A stretch of DNA of 29,439 bases from an uncultured Bacteroidota bacterium (GTDB lineage: Bacteria; Bacteroidota; Bacteroidia; Flavobacteriales; TMED113): NCBI GenBank assembly GCA_902520385.1, contig CABYOB010000008.1, positions 1 to 29,439 of the forward strand, given 5' to 3'. Under the pieces are notes generated by a model. That model ran no database searches. It saw nothing but the letters and a program-made list of their open reading frames with translations, and was not told the DNA's origin. Shown one piece after another: positions 7,679 through 16,323 of this stretch (within the stretch, counting starts at the first letter, position 1; each line of letters opens with the position of its first letter). A program made the position numbers and the translations under genes.

Positions 7679-9052
7679 CTAACTACATTCTTTTTTAACT
7701 AAATCTAAACCGTGTCTCAAAATTTCCTGAACAGGCATTTTGGATGTACATGCAAATTCACATAAAGCAAAATCTTCAGGAGCTACTTCATAAATACCTA
7801 ATTTTTCCATTAATTCAATATCTTCTACTAAAATAGATTTTATTAATTGTACTGGAAAAATATCCATAGGAACTACATTTTCATATTGACCTGAGACTAC
7901 ATAAGCACGCTCTTCGCCATGCATATTTGTATCTAAAACAATTTTTCTTTGAGGCAACAAAGATGACAAAAAAGCTCTAGAAAAACTATACTTCTTTAAA
8001 CCGGGCATTGCCCAACCAAATAATTCATAATAATCACCTTCAGGAATAACCGTAATCTGATCGTCGAAGAAACCAACATGCCCATCTTTGTCAATAGCAT
8101 CACCATGTAACACGTTACCTGAAATGAATCGTTTTTTTCCGGATGTTAGATTTCCTTTTAAAAAATCACTAATATTTACCCCCTGAAAAGACTTAAAGTA
8201 TTTTGGTTTTTTAATTTCTGAACCTGTGACTGCAAACATTTTATCGTTGACATACATTCCTTTCAAGAAAAAATGACCAATAGTAACTAATGCTTGAGGC
8301 TTTAGAATCCAAACTATATCTCCTTTATTTATTGGATCAACGTGATGAATTTGAACTCCAACATTTCCAGCTGGGTGGGGTCCATAAAATTTATTTAACT
8401 GAACGCCCTCTATTTTCTGAAAAAACCTAGAATTTGAATCTCCGTCAATATTCAGATGAATTTTCCCATCACAAAGTAAAGAAATAACATCAATTCCTTT
8501 TTGAAATTCTTTCTCTTTACCAGAGAGCATAAAATCATAATCAGGTGCTAATGGAGAAGAATCAAAACATGAAATAAAAATAGACTTTGGTGATTTAATT
8601 GGGTCAGCAACCGAATCAAATGGTCTTTGTTTAATTAAAGACCATAAACCAGATTCAAAAAATAAATTCTTTAATTTTTCAATATTAAATTTTGAATGGC
8701 CTGAAACATTATATTTTTTATACCTATTTTTTGCATTTGAACTAATAACAATTTCTAACAATTTTCTTTTCTCTCCCCTTATTATTTTCTCAACCTTACC
8801 ACTAACTGAAGAAACAAAATTAATTTTCTCAAAATCTTTATCAAAAAACAAACTATCACCTGCTAAAACAGAGTCACCTACTTTAACACTTAATTTTGGT
8901 TTTAAGCCATGAAAATTAGTTGGCTTAAATGAATATGTTTTAGAGGAAAACTCCACAACAACCTTTTTAGCCTCTCCTTTAAGACTAATGTTTTTACCCT
9001 TAGATATTTTTACTTCCAATGATGTAAATTTAGAGATTGATTTTACGAACAC
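7679..9052 (-). CDS. nqrA: Na+-translocating NADH:quinone reductase subunit A
   Basis: NqrA is the cytoplasmic subunit that helps to form the quinone-binding site of Na+-NQR. It is the first gene of the nqrABCDEF-apbE operon. Family signatures are the N-terminal ISKGKNISLKGEA, FHGLKPKLSVKVGDSVLAGD, a central GPHPAGNVGVQIHHV, and the C-terminal VAPEDFALCEFACTSKMPVQ. The start is uncertain because no ATG is available. GTG at 9052 gives 457 residues, while TTG at 9019 gives 446 residues and an N-terminus (x-EVKISKGKN) that fits the family better. The operon promoter should lie in the 78 bp gap to the divergent Plug gene, but I see no convincing element there. Product identification is firm. Confidence 0.95.
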   Translation of the reverse strand: MFVKSISKFTSLEVKISKGKNISLKGEAKKVVVEFSSKTYSFKPTNFHGLKPKLSVKVGDSVLAGDSLFFDKDFEKINFVSSVSGKVEKIIRGEKRKLLEIVISSNAKNRYKKYNVSGHSKFNIEKLKNLFFESGLWSLIKQRPFDSVADPIKSPKSIFISCFDSSPLAPDYDFMLSGKEKEFQKGIDVISLLCDGKIHLNIDGDSNSRFFQKIEGVQLNKFYGPHPAGNVGVQIHHVDPINKGDIVWILKPQALVTIGHFFLKGMYVNDKMFAVTGSEIKKPKYFKSFQGVNISDFLKGNLTSGKKRFISGNVLHGDAIDKDGHVGFFDDQITVIPEGDYYELFGWAMPGLKKYSFSRAFLSSLLPQRKIVLDTNMHGEERAYVVSGQYENVVPMDIFPVQLIKSILVEDIELMEKLGIYEVAPEDFALCEFACTSKMPVQEILRHGLDLVKKECS

Positions 9053-9130
9053 GAAATTAAAAAATATTAATAAATTAAACCATTATATTTAAAGAATTAA
9101 TTTTATTTTTTTTTAACTAAAATTGTTAAT

Positions 9131-10396
9131 ATGAATTTCGTCTTATATCTCCTGCTTTTACTAAATGTTTTTTTTGCTAAATGCGAAGTTATTAAAGAAT
9201 ATAAAGAAAAAAACATTAAAACAGTTTTGATACATAATGTTGAGAATGAATTATTAGATCCAATTATTCGACTTAACTCAAATGACGTTCTTAAACTCTC
9301 ATTTGATGAAATAGCATATGATGTTAAAAATTATACTTACAGCTTCATTCATTGTGATTCAGATTGGAACAAATCTGATTTACTACCCTCGGATTATATA
9401 GAAGGCTTTATAGAAAATTATATTGAAAATTTTTCTTATTCTTTTAATACTAATATTAATTATGTGCATTACGAATGTTTATTCCCAAATGAAAACTTTA
9501 AATTTTTATTATCAGGAAATTATATTTTAATTGTGCAAAATGAAAGTGATCGAAAAATAATATTAAAAAGGAAAATAATTGTTTATGAAAATATTGTAGA
9601 AGTAAAAGCAAATATTAAAAGAGCTACATTCGCAAATGAAATTGAATCAAAACAAGAAATAGATTTTGAGGTTTTTTTCTCTAATATAAATACAACTAAC
9701 CCAATGGATGAAATAAAGGTTGTCATTCAACAGAACGATGATTGGAGTAATCTAAAAACTAATATAAAGCCTACATTCATAAGGCAAAACTCTTTGGAGT
9801 ATAATTATGACAAGGAAATTAATTTTAGTGGAGGAAATGAATACAGAGATTTTAACACAAGTAGTTTGCGATTTTTCTCAAAAAATATTGATACCATTTA
9901 CACAAAGAAAACCAAAAGTTTTAATAATTTCTTTCATGTAGTAGAACTAAAAAAAGATGTAAAAAAATCAAATAAATCTTATTTTGAAAATTATGATTTA
10001 AACGGGAAATTGATTGTACGAAAAGATAATTCTTATTCCCCAGAAAATGAGGCTGAGTACGTTATTGTTAAATTTAATTTATCAAGTAGCGGATTAAACA
10101 TCAATGAAGATATATATATATATGGTGATTTGAGTGATTGGAGAATTAGTTCAGATTTTTTATTGGATTATAATCATAAAACCAAAAATTTTGAAAAAGA
10201 AGTTTTGTTAAAACAAGGATATTACAACTATAAATATGTTACTTTAAAGAAAAATAAAATATCCTCTGACTTAATTGAAGGAAACCATTATGAAACAAAT
10301 AATGAATACACAATATATGTTTATTATAAATCCCCCTGGGAACGACATGAAAGACTTGTGGGCATTGAAAAAATAACATCTAATTCTTTGAATTAA
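9131..10396 (+). CDS. Type IX secretion system Plug protein (DUF5103 family)
   Basis: The 421-residue protein has a short signal peptide (about 1-16) and the conserved N-terminal pattern of DUF5103/T9SS Plug proteins: PIIRLNSNDVLKLSFDEI, YTYSFIHCDSDWNKSDL, Y-I-E-G-F, then SYSFNTNINYVHYECLFPNE and LSGNYILIV. In this family the protein closes the lateral channel of SprA, the outer-membrane translocon of the type IX secretion system, and acts in the periplasm. The C-terminal third (from about 330) holds an Ig-like/E-set-looking segment, IYGDLSDWRI ... GYYNYKYVT. The gene stands alone, divergent from nqrA and followed after 45 bp by pruA; no other T9SS gene is in the window. The family call is good by motif, and the function rests on characterised homologues. 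Confidence 0.86.
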   Translation: MNFVLYLLLLLNVFFAKCEVIKEYKEKNIKTVLIHNVENELLDPIIRLNSNDVLKLSFDEIAYDVKNYTYSFIHCDSDWNKSDLLPSDYIEGFIENYIENFSYSFNTNINYVHYECLFPNENFKFLLSGNYILIVQNESDRKIILKRKIIVYENIVEVKANIKRATFANEIESKQEIDFEVFFSNINTTNPMDEIKVVIQQNDDWSNLKTNIKPTFIRQNSLEYNYDKEINFSGGNEYRDFNTSSLRFFSKNIDTIYTKKTKSFNNFFHVVELKKDVKKSNKSYFENYDLNGKLIVRKDNSYSPENEAEYVIVKFNLSSSGLNINEDIYIYGDLSDWRISSDFLLDYNHKTKNFEKEVLLKQGYYNYKYVTLKKNKISSDLIEGNHYETNNEYTIYVYYKSPWERHERLVGIEKITSNSLN

Positions 10397-10441
10397 TTTT
10401 CCTTTCATAATTTTGAATAAAACTATTAACAAACAATAATA

Positions 10442-12076
10442 ATGACAAAAGCTATATTTTCCGTACCTAATATTACTTGTGAAACTGTAAAAACATATGG
10501 ACCTGAAAGCCCTGAAAGACTAGAAGTTCAAAAAGAATATGATCAAATGATGAAGAAAGTACTCAATCTCCCCATGATTATTAATGGGAAAAAAATTACT
10601 TCTTCTAATAAAAAACCAATATCTCCTCCCCATAATCACAAACATATTGTAGCATACTGTCATTACGGATCTAAAAAAGAAGTAAAACTTGCTATTGCAA
10701 CCTGTATGAATAAAAAAGAAAGTTGGAAAAACACACCATGGGACCAAAGATGTGCAATTTTTTTAAAAGCAGCAGAATTACTAGCAGGACCTTATAGACA
10801 AAAAATGAATGCAGCAACTATGGTAAATCAATCTAAAAATATTTATCAAGCTGAAATTGACGCATCATGTGAACTAATCGATTTTCTAAAATTTAACGTT
10901 AAATTTTTAACCGAAATTTACCAAAAACAACCCGAGAGTTCTATCGGAGTTTGGAATAAGATGGAATATAGACCTCTTGAAGGTTTTATATATGCAATAA
11001 CTCCTTTTAACTTTACATCGATTGCAGCTAATTTATGCCTAGCCCCAGTTTTAATGGGGAATACTGTTGTATGGAAGCCATCAGATAATCAAACATATTC
11101 TGCAAAAATTATCATGGATTTACTTAAAGACGCTGGCCTTCCAGACGGTGTAATAAACATGGTGCACTGCAAACCTGAAGATGCTAATAAAGTCATTTTT
11201 GAACACTCAGATTTTGGAGGTATTCACTTCACTGGATCTACAAAAGTTTTTCAATCAATTTGGAAAGAAATAGGGAAAAATATTTCCAAGTATAAATCTT
11301 ATCCTAGAATTGTTGGTGAAACCGGGGGGAAAGATTTTATTATAGCTCACAAATCTGCTGAAATTAATGAAGTTGTAACTGCAATTATAAGAGGAGGATT
11401 TGAATACCAAGGTCAAAAATGTTCTGCCGCATCTAGAATTTATTTACCTAAAAGCAAATGGAAAAAAATTGAAAAAAAATTAATAAGTGAAATGCAAACT
11501 ATTAAAGTTGGAGACCCTAGAGACTTTTCAAATTTTGTAAATGCTGTAATTCACAACCGATCATTTGAAAATTTAAAATCAACAATCTTAAAAGCAAAAA
11601 AAGATAAAAAAACTCAAATCATATATGGCGGCGGATTTAATAAAAGTGTAGGCTATTTTATTGAACCTACAATTATCTTAACATCTGACCCGAATTATGA
11701 TACAATGGAAAGAGAATTATTTGGTCCTATTGTAACTATCTATCTTTATAAAGATGAAGATTTTGAAAAAACATTAAAAATAATTGACAATTCATCTGAT
11801 TATGCACTTACCGGATCAATATTTGCAAAAAATAGAAATATTATCATTCAAGCTTCAAAATCTCTAGAAAACTCAGCAGGCAATTTTTATATTAATGACA
11901 AGCCAACTGGTGCCGTTGTATCTCAACAACCTTTTGGCGGGTCTAGATCATCAGGAACGAATGATAAAGCTGGATCGTATTTAAATTTATTAAGATGGAC
12001 ATCGCCTAGAACAATAAAGGAAACCTTTGTGCCACCTAAAAACTATAGATATCCATTTCTTAAAGAAAATAATTAA
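10442..12076 (+). CDS. pruA: L-glutamate gamma-semialdehyde (1-pyrroline-5-carboxylate) dehydrogenase
   Basis: PruA oxidises glutamate-5-semialdehyde to glutamate with NAD+, the second step of proline catabolism, in the cytosol. The 544 residues cover a complete P5C dehydrogenase of the free-standing type, without a proline dehydrogenase domain. Landmarks are ITPFNFTSIAANL (186-198), WKPSDN (211-216), FTGSTKVF (263-270), the catalytic glutamate E293 in VGETGGKDF (291-299), the catalytic cysteine C327 in GFEYQGQKCSAASR (319-332), ELFGPIV (425-431) and QQPFGGSRSSGTNDKAG (495-511). The stop is only 5 bp before the start of the DivIC-like gene, so pruA probably opens a + strand operon that continues to meaB. 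Nothing is missing. Confidence 0.95.
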   Translation: MTKAIFSVPNITCETVKTYGPESPERLEVQKEYDQMMKKVLNLPMIINGKKITSSNKKPISPPHNHKHIVAYCHYGSKKEVKLAIATCMNKKESWKNTPWDQRCAIFLKAAELLAGPYRQKMNAATMVNQSKNIYQAEIDASCELIDFLKFNVKFLTEIYQKQPESSIGVWNKMEYRPLEGFIYAITPFNFTSIAANLCLAPVLMGNTVVWKPSDNQTYSAKIIMDLLKDAGLPDGVINMVHCKPEDANKVIFEHSDFGGIHFTGSTKVFQSIWKEIGKNISKYKSYPRIVGETGGKDFIIAHKSAEINEVVTAIIRGGFEYQGQKCSAASRIYLPKSKWKKIEKKLISEMQTIKVGDPRDFSNFVNAVIHNRSFENLKSTILKAKKDKKTQIIYGGGFNKSVGYFIEPTIILTSDPNYDTMERELFGPIVTIYLYKDEDFEKTLKIIDNSSDYALTGSIFAKNRNIIIQASKSLENSAGNFYINDKPTGAVVSQQPFGGSRSSGTNDKAGSYLNLLRWTSPRTIKETFVPPKNYRYPFLKENN

Positions 12077-12081
12077 AAAAA

Positions 12082-12384
12082 TTGAAAAGAAAATCAAAAA
12101 TATTTTCCTTTATATTTAATAATATTTTAAAAATATTATTTCTTTTTTTTATCATTTGGTTATTCTTTTTTGACGAAAACGCATTTCTAAGACAAGTAAA
12201 ATTAAATGGAGAAATTAATAAACAGAAAAAAGAAATAGAAAGGCTTAGATTGTTAATTAAAAATGACAGCACTCTAATTAGTATTCTTAAATCTGATACA
12301 TTAAATCCTGATCTAGAGAAAATATTTAGAGAAGACTACTTACTATCTAAACCGAATGAAACTATATATATAATAGAAAAATAA
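12082..12384 (+). CDS. Septum formation initiator (DivIC/FtsB-like)
   Basis: This is a 100-residue bitopic membrane protein: a basic N-terminus (MKRKSK), one hydrophobic helix (about 12-28), then a coiled-coil region rich in E, K, I and L (about 38-66). It ends in the family-typical stretch LEKIFREDYLLSKPNETIYIIE, which resembles the DivIC/FtsB pattern of E-x-x-A-R-E-x-x-x-x-x-P-x-E. These proteins join the division-site FtsBLQ-type complex at the inner membrane. The start is TTG at 12082; an in-frame stop at 12070-12072 excludes anything longer and no ATG fits. It lies 5 bp after pruA and 1 bp before the mutase, an arrangement near mutase genes that I recall from other Bacteroidota. The family is probable, the exact orthology less so. 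Confidence 0.8.
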   Translation: MKRKSKIFSFIFNNILKILFLFFIIWLFFFDENAFLRQVKLNGEINKQKKEIERLRLLIKNDSTLISILKSDTLNPDLEKIFREDYLLSKPNETIYIIEK

Positions 12385-12385
12385 A

Positions 12386-15300
12386 ATGTCTAAAGTTTTT
12401 TCACCATTAAAACCATACGAGGAACAATCAAAAAAAGATTGGGTCAAAAAATTTTTAAGTGAAAATCCATCAAATCAAATAGAAAATATTCAACATAAAA
12501 TTAACAACAAATTATTTGACCCTATTTACTTTAATGATGAAGTCAAAATAAAAAATACATTTTTAAAAAATAAAAGTTGGCTCATATCCACTGACATAAT
12601 TGTAGATAAAATTACACAAGCAAATAAAAACGCAATCATTGCAATTTCTGAAGGAGCAAATTCAATTTGTTTTAATTTTAAAAACAAAAATATTTCTAGA
12701 ATTCAAATAAACAAGTTACTAAAAGACTTAAATCTAAAAAAAGTTAATATTGAATTTGCAAATTGCACCAACAGTAAAACTATTTTAAAATATTTATCTC
12801 AAAAAAAAGATAGTAAAAACATTCGAGGATGCATTAAAGGATTAAAGCTAGATAAAAAAGAATACCTGAAAGTAAAAAATTTACTTCCTAATTTTAAATT
12901 TTTTTTTATTCAAGTTGAAAAATTGACATTAAAAGAAATTGAAAAAAAAATACCCCCCTACTCAACACACAAAAACCTCCAATTCCATTTTAGATTATCA
13001 AATAATTTTATGTTTGAAATTTCTAAAATTAGATCATTTAGAAATTGGTATTCTAGCATATATAATGAACCAGCATTTGTTTCTTGTGAAACAAATGTAA
13101 CTAAACAAAAATATCATATTTTAACACAAACCACTATCCAAGCATTCGCAGCAATAGTTGGAGGATGTGACTCACTAAATATCATCTTAAAAAAAGAAAA
13201 CACTTTAGGAGTCAAACAACAACTTATTTTAAAGCATGAGGGATTACTAGATAAAGTGACTGATCCATTTTTTGGCAGTAACTACATAGAAAAATTAACT
13301 AATTTTTTAATTCCAATTAATAACAATATTAAAGTAAAAGAAAAAATTGATAGCTGGCTAAGTCCAGAGGGTATCCAAATAAAATCAAAATATTCAAAAA
13401 AAGATTTAAAAAACATACAACATTTAAATTTTGGGGCTGGAATTGCTCCTTTTTTAAGAGGGCCATATACAAGTATGTACTGCAAAAGAAAATGGACTAT
13501 AAGGCAATATGCTGGATTCTCCACTGCTGAAAAATCCAACAAATTTTATAAAAAAAATTTAAAGGCAGGGCAAACAGGGCTATCAGTAGCATTTGATTTA
13601 CCAACACATAGAGGATATGACTCAAATCATGAAAGAGTAAAATCAGATGTTGGCATGTCAGGTGTCGCTATTGACACAGTTGATGACCTTAAAAGACTAT
13701 TTAAAGATATACCAATAGAAAAAACATCTATTTCTATGACAATGAATGGAGCAGTATTGCCGATTATGTCATTCTTAATTGTATGCGCTCAGGAAAAAAA
13801 AATTCCAATTAAGAAAATAAAAGGAACTATTCAGAATGATATTCTAAAAGAATTCTTAGTAAGAAACACATATATATACCCACCTCAACAGTCAATAAGA
13901 ATAGTAAGCGACATTTTTAAATATACTTCAAAAAAAATGCCAAAATTTAATTCAATTAGTGTTAGTGGATATCACATGCTAGAAGCTGGAGCAACTGCAG
14001 AATTAGAATTAGCATATACTCTATCTAATGGTTTACAGTATTTAAAAACAGGTCTTAATGCAGGTTTGAAAATTGATGATTTTGCTCCAAGAATTTCATT
14101 TTTTTGGGGTATTGGTATGAATTTTTTTATGGAAATTGCTAAAATGAGAGCAGCTAGAATTCTATGGTCTCAAATAGTAGGGAAATTTAAACCTAAAAAT
14201 CCAAAATCATTAATGCTAAGAACGCATTGCCAAACATCTGGATGGAGTTTAACAGAACAAGACCCCTTAAATAATATAACTAGAACATGCTTAGAAGCTC
14301 TTGCCGCAGTAATGGGTGGAACTCAATCACTTCACACTAATGCATTTGATGAAGCTATAACATTACCAACTGAACATTCAGCAAAAATAGCTAGAGACAC
14401 TCAATTATTTCTTCAAAATGAATCTAAAATATGTGAATTAATTGACCCATTAGGAGGTAGTTTCTACATAGAAAACTTAACTAATGAGCTTATTAAAAAA
14501 GCTAAAAAAATAATTGCAGAAATTGAAAAAAATGGAGGTATGACTAAATTAATTGAATTAGGAACACCTAAAAAGAAAATTGAAGAAGCAGCAATAAAAA
14601 GACAGGCTCAAATAGATTCAAAATCAATAAAAATAATAGGCTTAAATTCATTTCAAAGCAAAATAAAATCATCAGTTGAAACTCTAGATATTGACAATTA
14701 TAAAGTCCAAAAAAGTCAAATTGAAAAAATAAAAAAAATTAAGAATAATAGAGATGCTAAAAAAGTAAAGATAGCCTTAGATAATATAACAAAAGCATGT
14801 GCAAATAAAAATAAAAATTTATTAGATTTATGTGTTAAAGCTGCAAAAGAAAGGGCAACATTAGGTGAAATTTCTTATGCTTGCGAAAAAGAATTCAAAA
14901 GATATCTACCAGAAAAAAATATTACATCAGGAATATATTCCATGGAAATAAAAGAAGATAAAATATTTAAAAAGGCAAAGTTAGTAATTGAAAAATTCTC
15001 GAAAAAAAATGGAAGAAGGCCTAGGATTTTGGTTGCAAAAATTGGACAAGATGGCCACGATAGGGGTGCAAATATAATTGCAACAAGCTTTTCAGACATA
15101 GGATTTGATGTTGATATAGGGCCGTTATTTCAAACGCCTGAGGAAATAACAAAACAAGCAATTGAAAATGATGTGCACATTATTGGAATATCAAGCCTAG
15201 CAGGTGGACATAAAACACTAATCCCAAAACTAATTAATTGCATAAAAAATAACACAAAAAATAAAATTCATATTGTCTTAGGAGGAATAATACCAAAAAA

Positions 15301-15406
15301 AGACTACGGTTCTTTAAAGAAAAAAGGTGTGGGAAATATTTTTGGACCTGGAACTATTATAGCAGAAGCAGCAATAGAAATTATTGAATCTATCTCAAAA
15401 AAATGA
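12386..15406 (+). CDS. Methylmalonyl-CoA mutase, single-chain MutA-MutB fusion
   Basis: The protein interconverts (R)-methylmalonyl-CoA and succinyl-CoA with adenosylcobalamin in the cytosol. It is one 1006-residue chain with two parts. Residues 1-325 resemble the small subunit MutA, clearest at FEISKIRSFRNWYSS (210-224), IQAFAAIVGGCDSLN (251-265) and LILKHEGLLDKVTDPFFGSNY (280-300). That part is short: MutA proteins are usually 450 or more residues, and a mid-barrel segment and the C-terminal helical tail seem to be missing. Residues 326-1006 are a full MutB with specificity residues Y375 (TIRQYAGF) and R493 (LVRNTYIYPP), H530 (SGYH), and a B12 domain with K885, D889 and the cobalt-ligand H891 (KIGQDGHDRG), then SSLAGGH. 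The reading frame is intact across the junction. It overlaps meaB by 4 bp (ATGA). Mutase identity is certain; the fusion is read directly, while its rarity is from memory. Confidence 0.95.
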   Translation: MSKVFSPLKPYEEQSKKDWVKKFLSENPSNQIENIQHKINNKLFDPIYFNDEVKIKNTFLKNKSWLISTDIIVDKITQANKNAIIAISEGANSICFNFKNKNISRIQINKLLKDLNLKKVNIEFANCTNSKTILKYLSQKKDSKNIRGCIKGLKLDKKEYLKVKNLLPNFKFFFIQVEKLTLKEIEKKIPPYSTHKNLQFHFRLSNNFMFEISKIRSFRNWYSSIYNEPAFVSCETNVTKQKYHILTQTTIQAFAAIVGGCDSLNIILKKENTLGVKQQLILKHEGLLDKVTDPFFGSNYIEKLTNFLIPINNNIKVKEKIDSWLSPEGIQIKSKYSKKDLKNIQHLNFGAGIAPFLRGPYTSMYCKRKWTIRQYAGFSTAEKSNKFYKKNLKAGQTGLSVAFDLPTHRGYDSNHERVKSDVGMSGVAIDTVDDLKRLFKDIPIEKTSISMTMNGAVLPIMSFLIVCAQEKKIPIKKIKGTIQNDILKEFLVRNTYIYPPQQSIRIVSDIFKYTSKKMPKFNSISVSGYHMLEAGATAELELAYTLSNGLQYLKTGLNAGLKIDDFAPRISFFWGIGMNFFMEIAKMRAARILWSQIVGKFKPKNPKSLMLRTHCQTSGWSLTEQDPLNNITRTCLEALAAVMGGTQSLHTNAFDEAITLPTEHSAKIARDTQLFLQNESKICELIDPLGGSFYIENLTNELIKKAKKIIAEIEKNGGMTKLIELGTPKKKIEEAAIKRQAQIDSKSIKIIGLNSFQSKIKSSVETLDIDNYKVQKSQIEKIKKIKNNRDAKKVKIALDNITKACANKNKNLLDLCVKAAKERATLGEISYACEKEFKRYLPEKNITSGIYSMEIKEDKIFKKAKLVIEKFSKKNGRRPRILVAKIGQDGHDRGANIIATSFSDIGFDVDIGPLFQTPEEITKQAIENDVHIIGISSLAGGHKTLIPKLINCIKNNTKNKIHIVLGGIIPKKDYGSLKKKGVGNIFGPGTIIAEAAIEIIESISKK

Positions 15407-16323
15407 AGGCAAAAGAGTATTTAGAAGGAATTAAAAATGGTGAAATAAGCATATTATCTAAAGCGATAACATTAATTGAAAGTTCTAGAGAAAAAGATAG
15501 AAAAAAAGCAAATTCACTAATTGATTTATGCTTAAAGGAAAATAGACAATCTAAAATAATATGTGTAAGCGGCCCCCCTGGAGTTGGAAAAAGTACATTT
15601 ATTAATTGTCTAGGATCATATTTATTAAAAAAAAACAAAGTTGCTATTTTAGCAATTGATCCAAGTAGCAAAAAATCAAAGGGAAGTATTTTAGCTGATA
15701 AAACAAGAATGTCAGAAATATCAAATCATGACAATGTGTTCATTAGACCATCCCCAAACCAAGGAAAATTAGGTGGCATAAATAAAAATACGAATGAAAG
15801 TATTATTTTATGTGAAACATTCGGATTTAATATAATTATAATTGAAACAGTTGGAGTTGGGCAAAGTGAAATTAATGCTCATTCTATATCTGATTGTTTT
15901 ATTTTACTTACTCTCCCTAAATCTGGGGATAAAATACAAGCAATAAAAAAAGGAATTCTTGAATTTGCAGACATAATAATAATTCACAAATCTGACACTA
16001 TCAAAAAAATAGAATTACAAAAAGAAAAAAATTATTTCTCAGACATGTTTAATAAAAACAAGATTATAAAAACATTTTCTTCTATAGAAAGTGTTAATAT
16101 TGAACAAATATGGAAAGAAATACAAAAGATTTCATTAAACAGTAATAAAAAAAATAAACAAATAGACTTATTACATGATGCTATAAAAGAAGAACTTGAG
16201 AGAGAATTTTACAAAAACGAGAAAATTAAAAATGAAATAAATAATTTGACAAATAAAATTAAAATGTCAAATATGAATATTAAAAAAGTTGCGAAAAAAT
16301 TAGTAAATATTTTTTTAAAATAG
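15403..16323 (+). CDS. meaB: Methylmalonyl-CoA mutase-associated GTPase MeaB (ArgK family)
   Basis: MeaB is the G3E-type GTPase that gates cofactor loading and protects adenosylcobalamin-dependent mutases. The 306 residues show the P-loop VSGPPGVGKSTF (55-66), IDPSSKKSKGSILADKTRM (85-103), the switch-like ETVGVGQSE (148-156), and SGDKIQAIKKGILEFADIII (174-193). The guanine-recognition motif that should read N-K-x-D is H-K-S-D (195-198), an uncommon substitution. The gene begins inside the mutase stop (ATGA overlap), a strong sign of coupled expression with its client. Its stop overlaps the convergent moxR stop by 9 bp. The C-terminal dimerisation part is present but rich in K, N and I. The family call is firm. 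Confidence 0.95.
   Translation: MKAKEYLEGIKNGEISILSKAITLIESSREKDRKKANSLIDLCLKENRQSKIICVSGPPGVGKSTFINCLGSYLLKKNKVAILAIDPSSKKSKGSILADKTRMSEISNHDNVFIRPSPNQGKLGGINKNTNESIILCETFGFNIIIIETVGVGQSEINAHSISDCFILLTLPKSGDKIQAIKKGILEFADIIIIHKSDTIKKIELQKEKNYFSDMFNKNKIIKTFSSIESVNIEQIWKEIQKISLNSNKKNKQIDLLHDAIKEELEREFYKNEKIKNEINNLTNKIKMSNMNIKKVAKKLVNIFLK

Noticed and set aside
9082..9087. A TATAAT-like -10 box (on the - strand) upstream of nqrA
   Set aside because: Bacteroidota housekeeping sigma factors use TAnnTTTG, and in sequence this AT-rich the hexamer is expected by chance.
12300..12390. A cobalamin riboswitch ahead of the B12-dependent mutase
   Set aside because: The mutase begins 1 bp after the DivIC-like stop. 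There is no untranslated leader and no B12-box-like sequence.
13330..13400. A frameshift or sequencing error joining separate mutA and mutB genes
   Set aside because: The frame is continuous through the junction, both flanking parts translate sensibly, and no stop or start pair like those seen between other genes is present. Read data would still be a useful control.
15570..15590. A six-C run in the meaB P-loop as a phase-variation tract
   Set aside because: It is short and simply encodes the conserved G-P-P-G of the P-loop.
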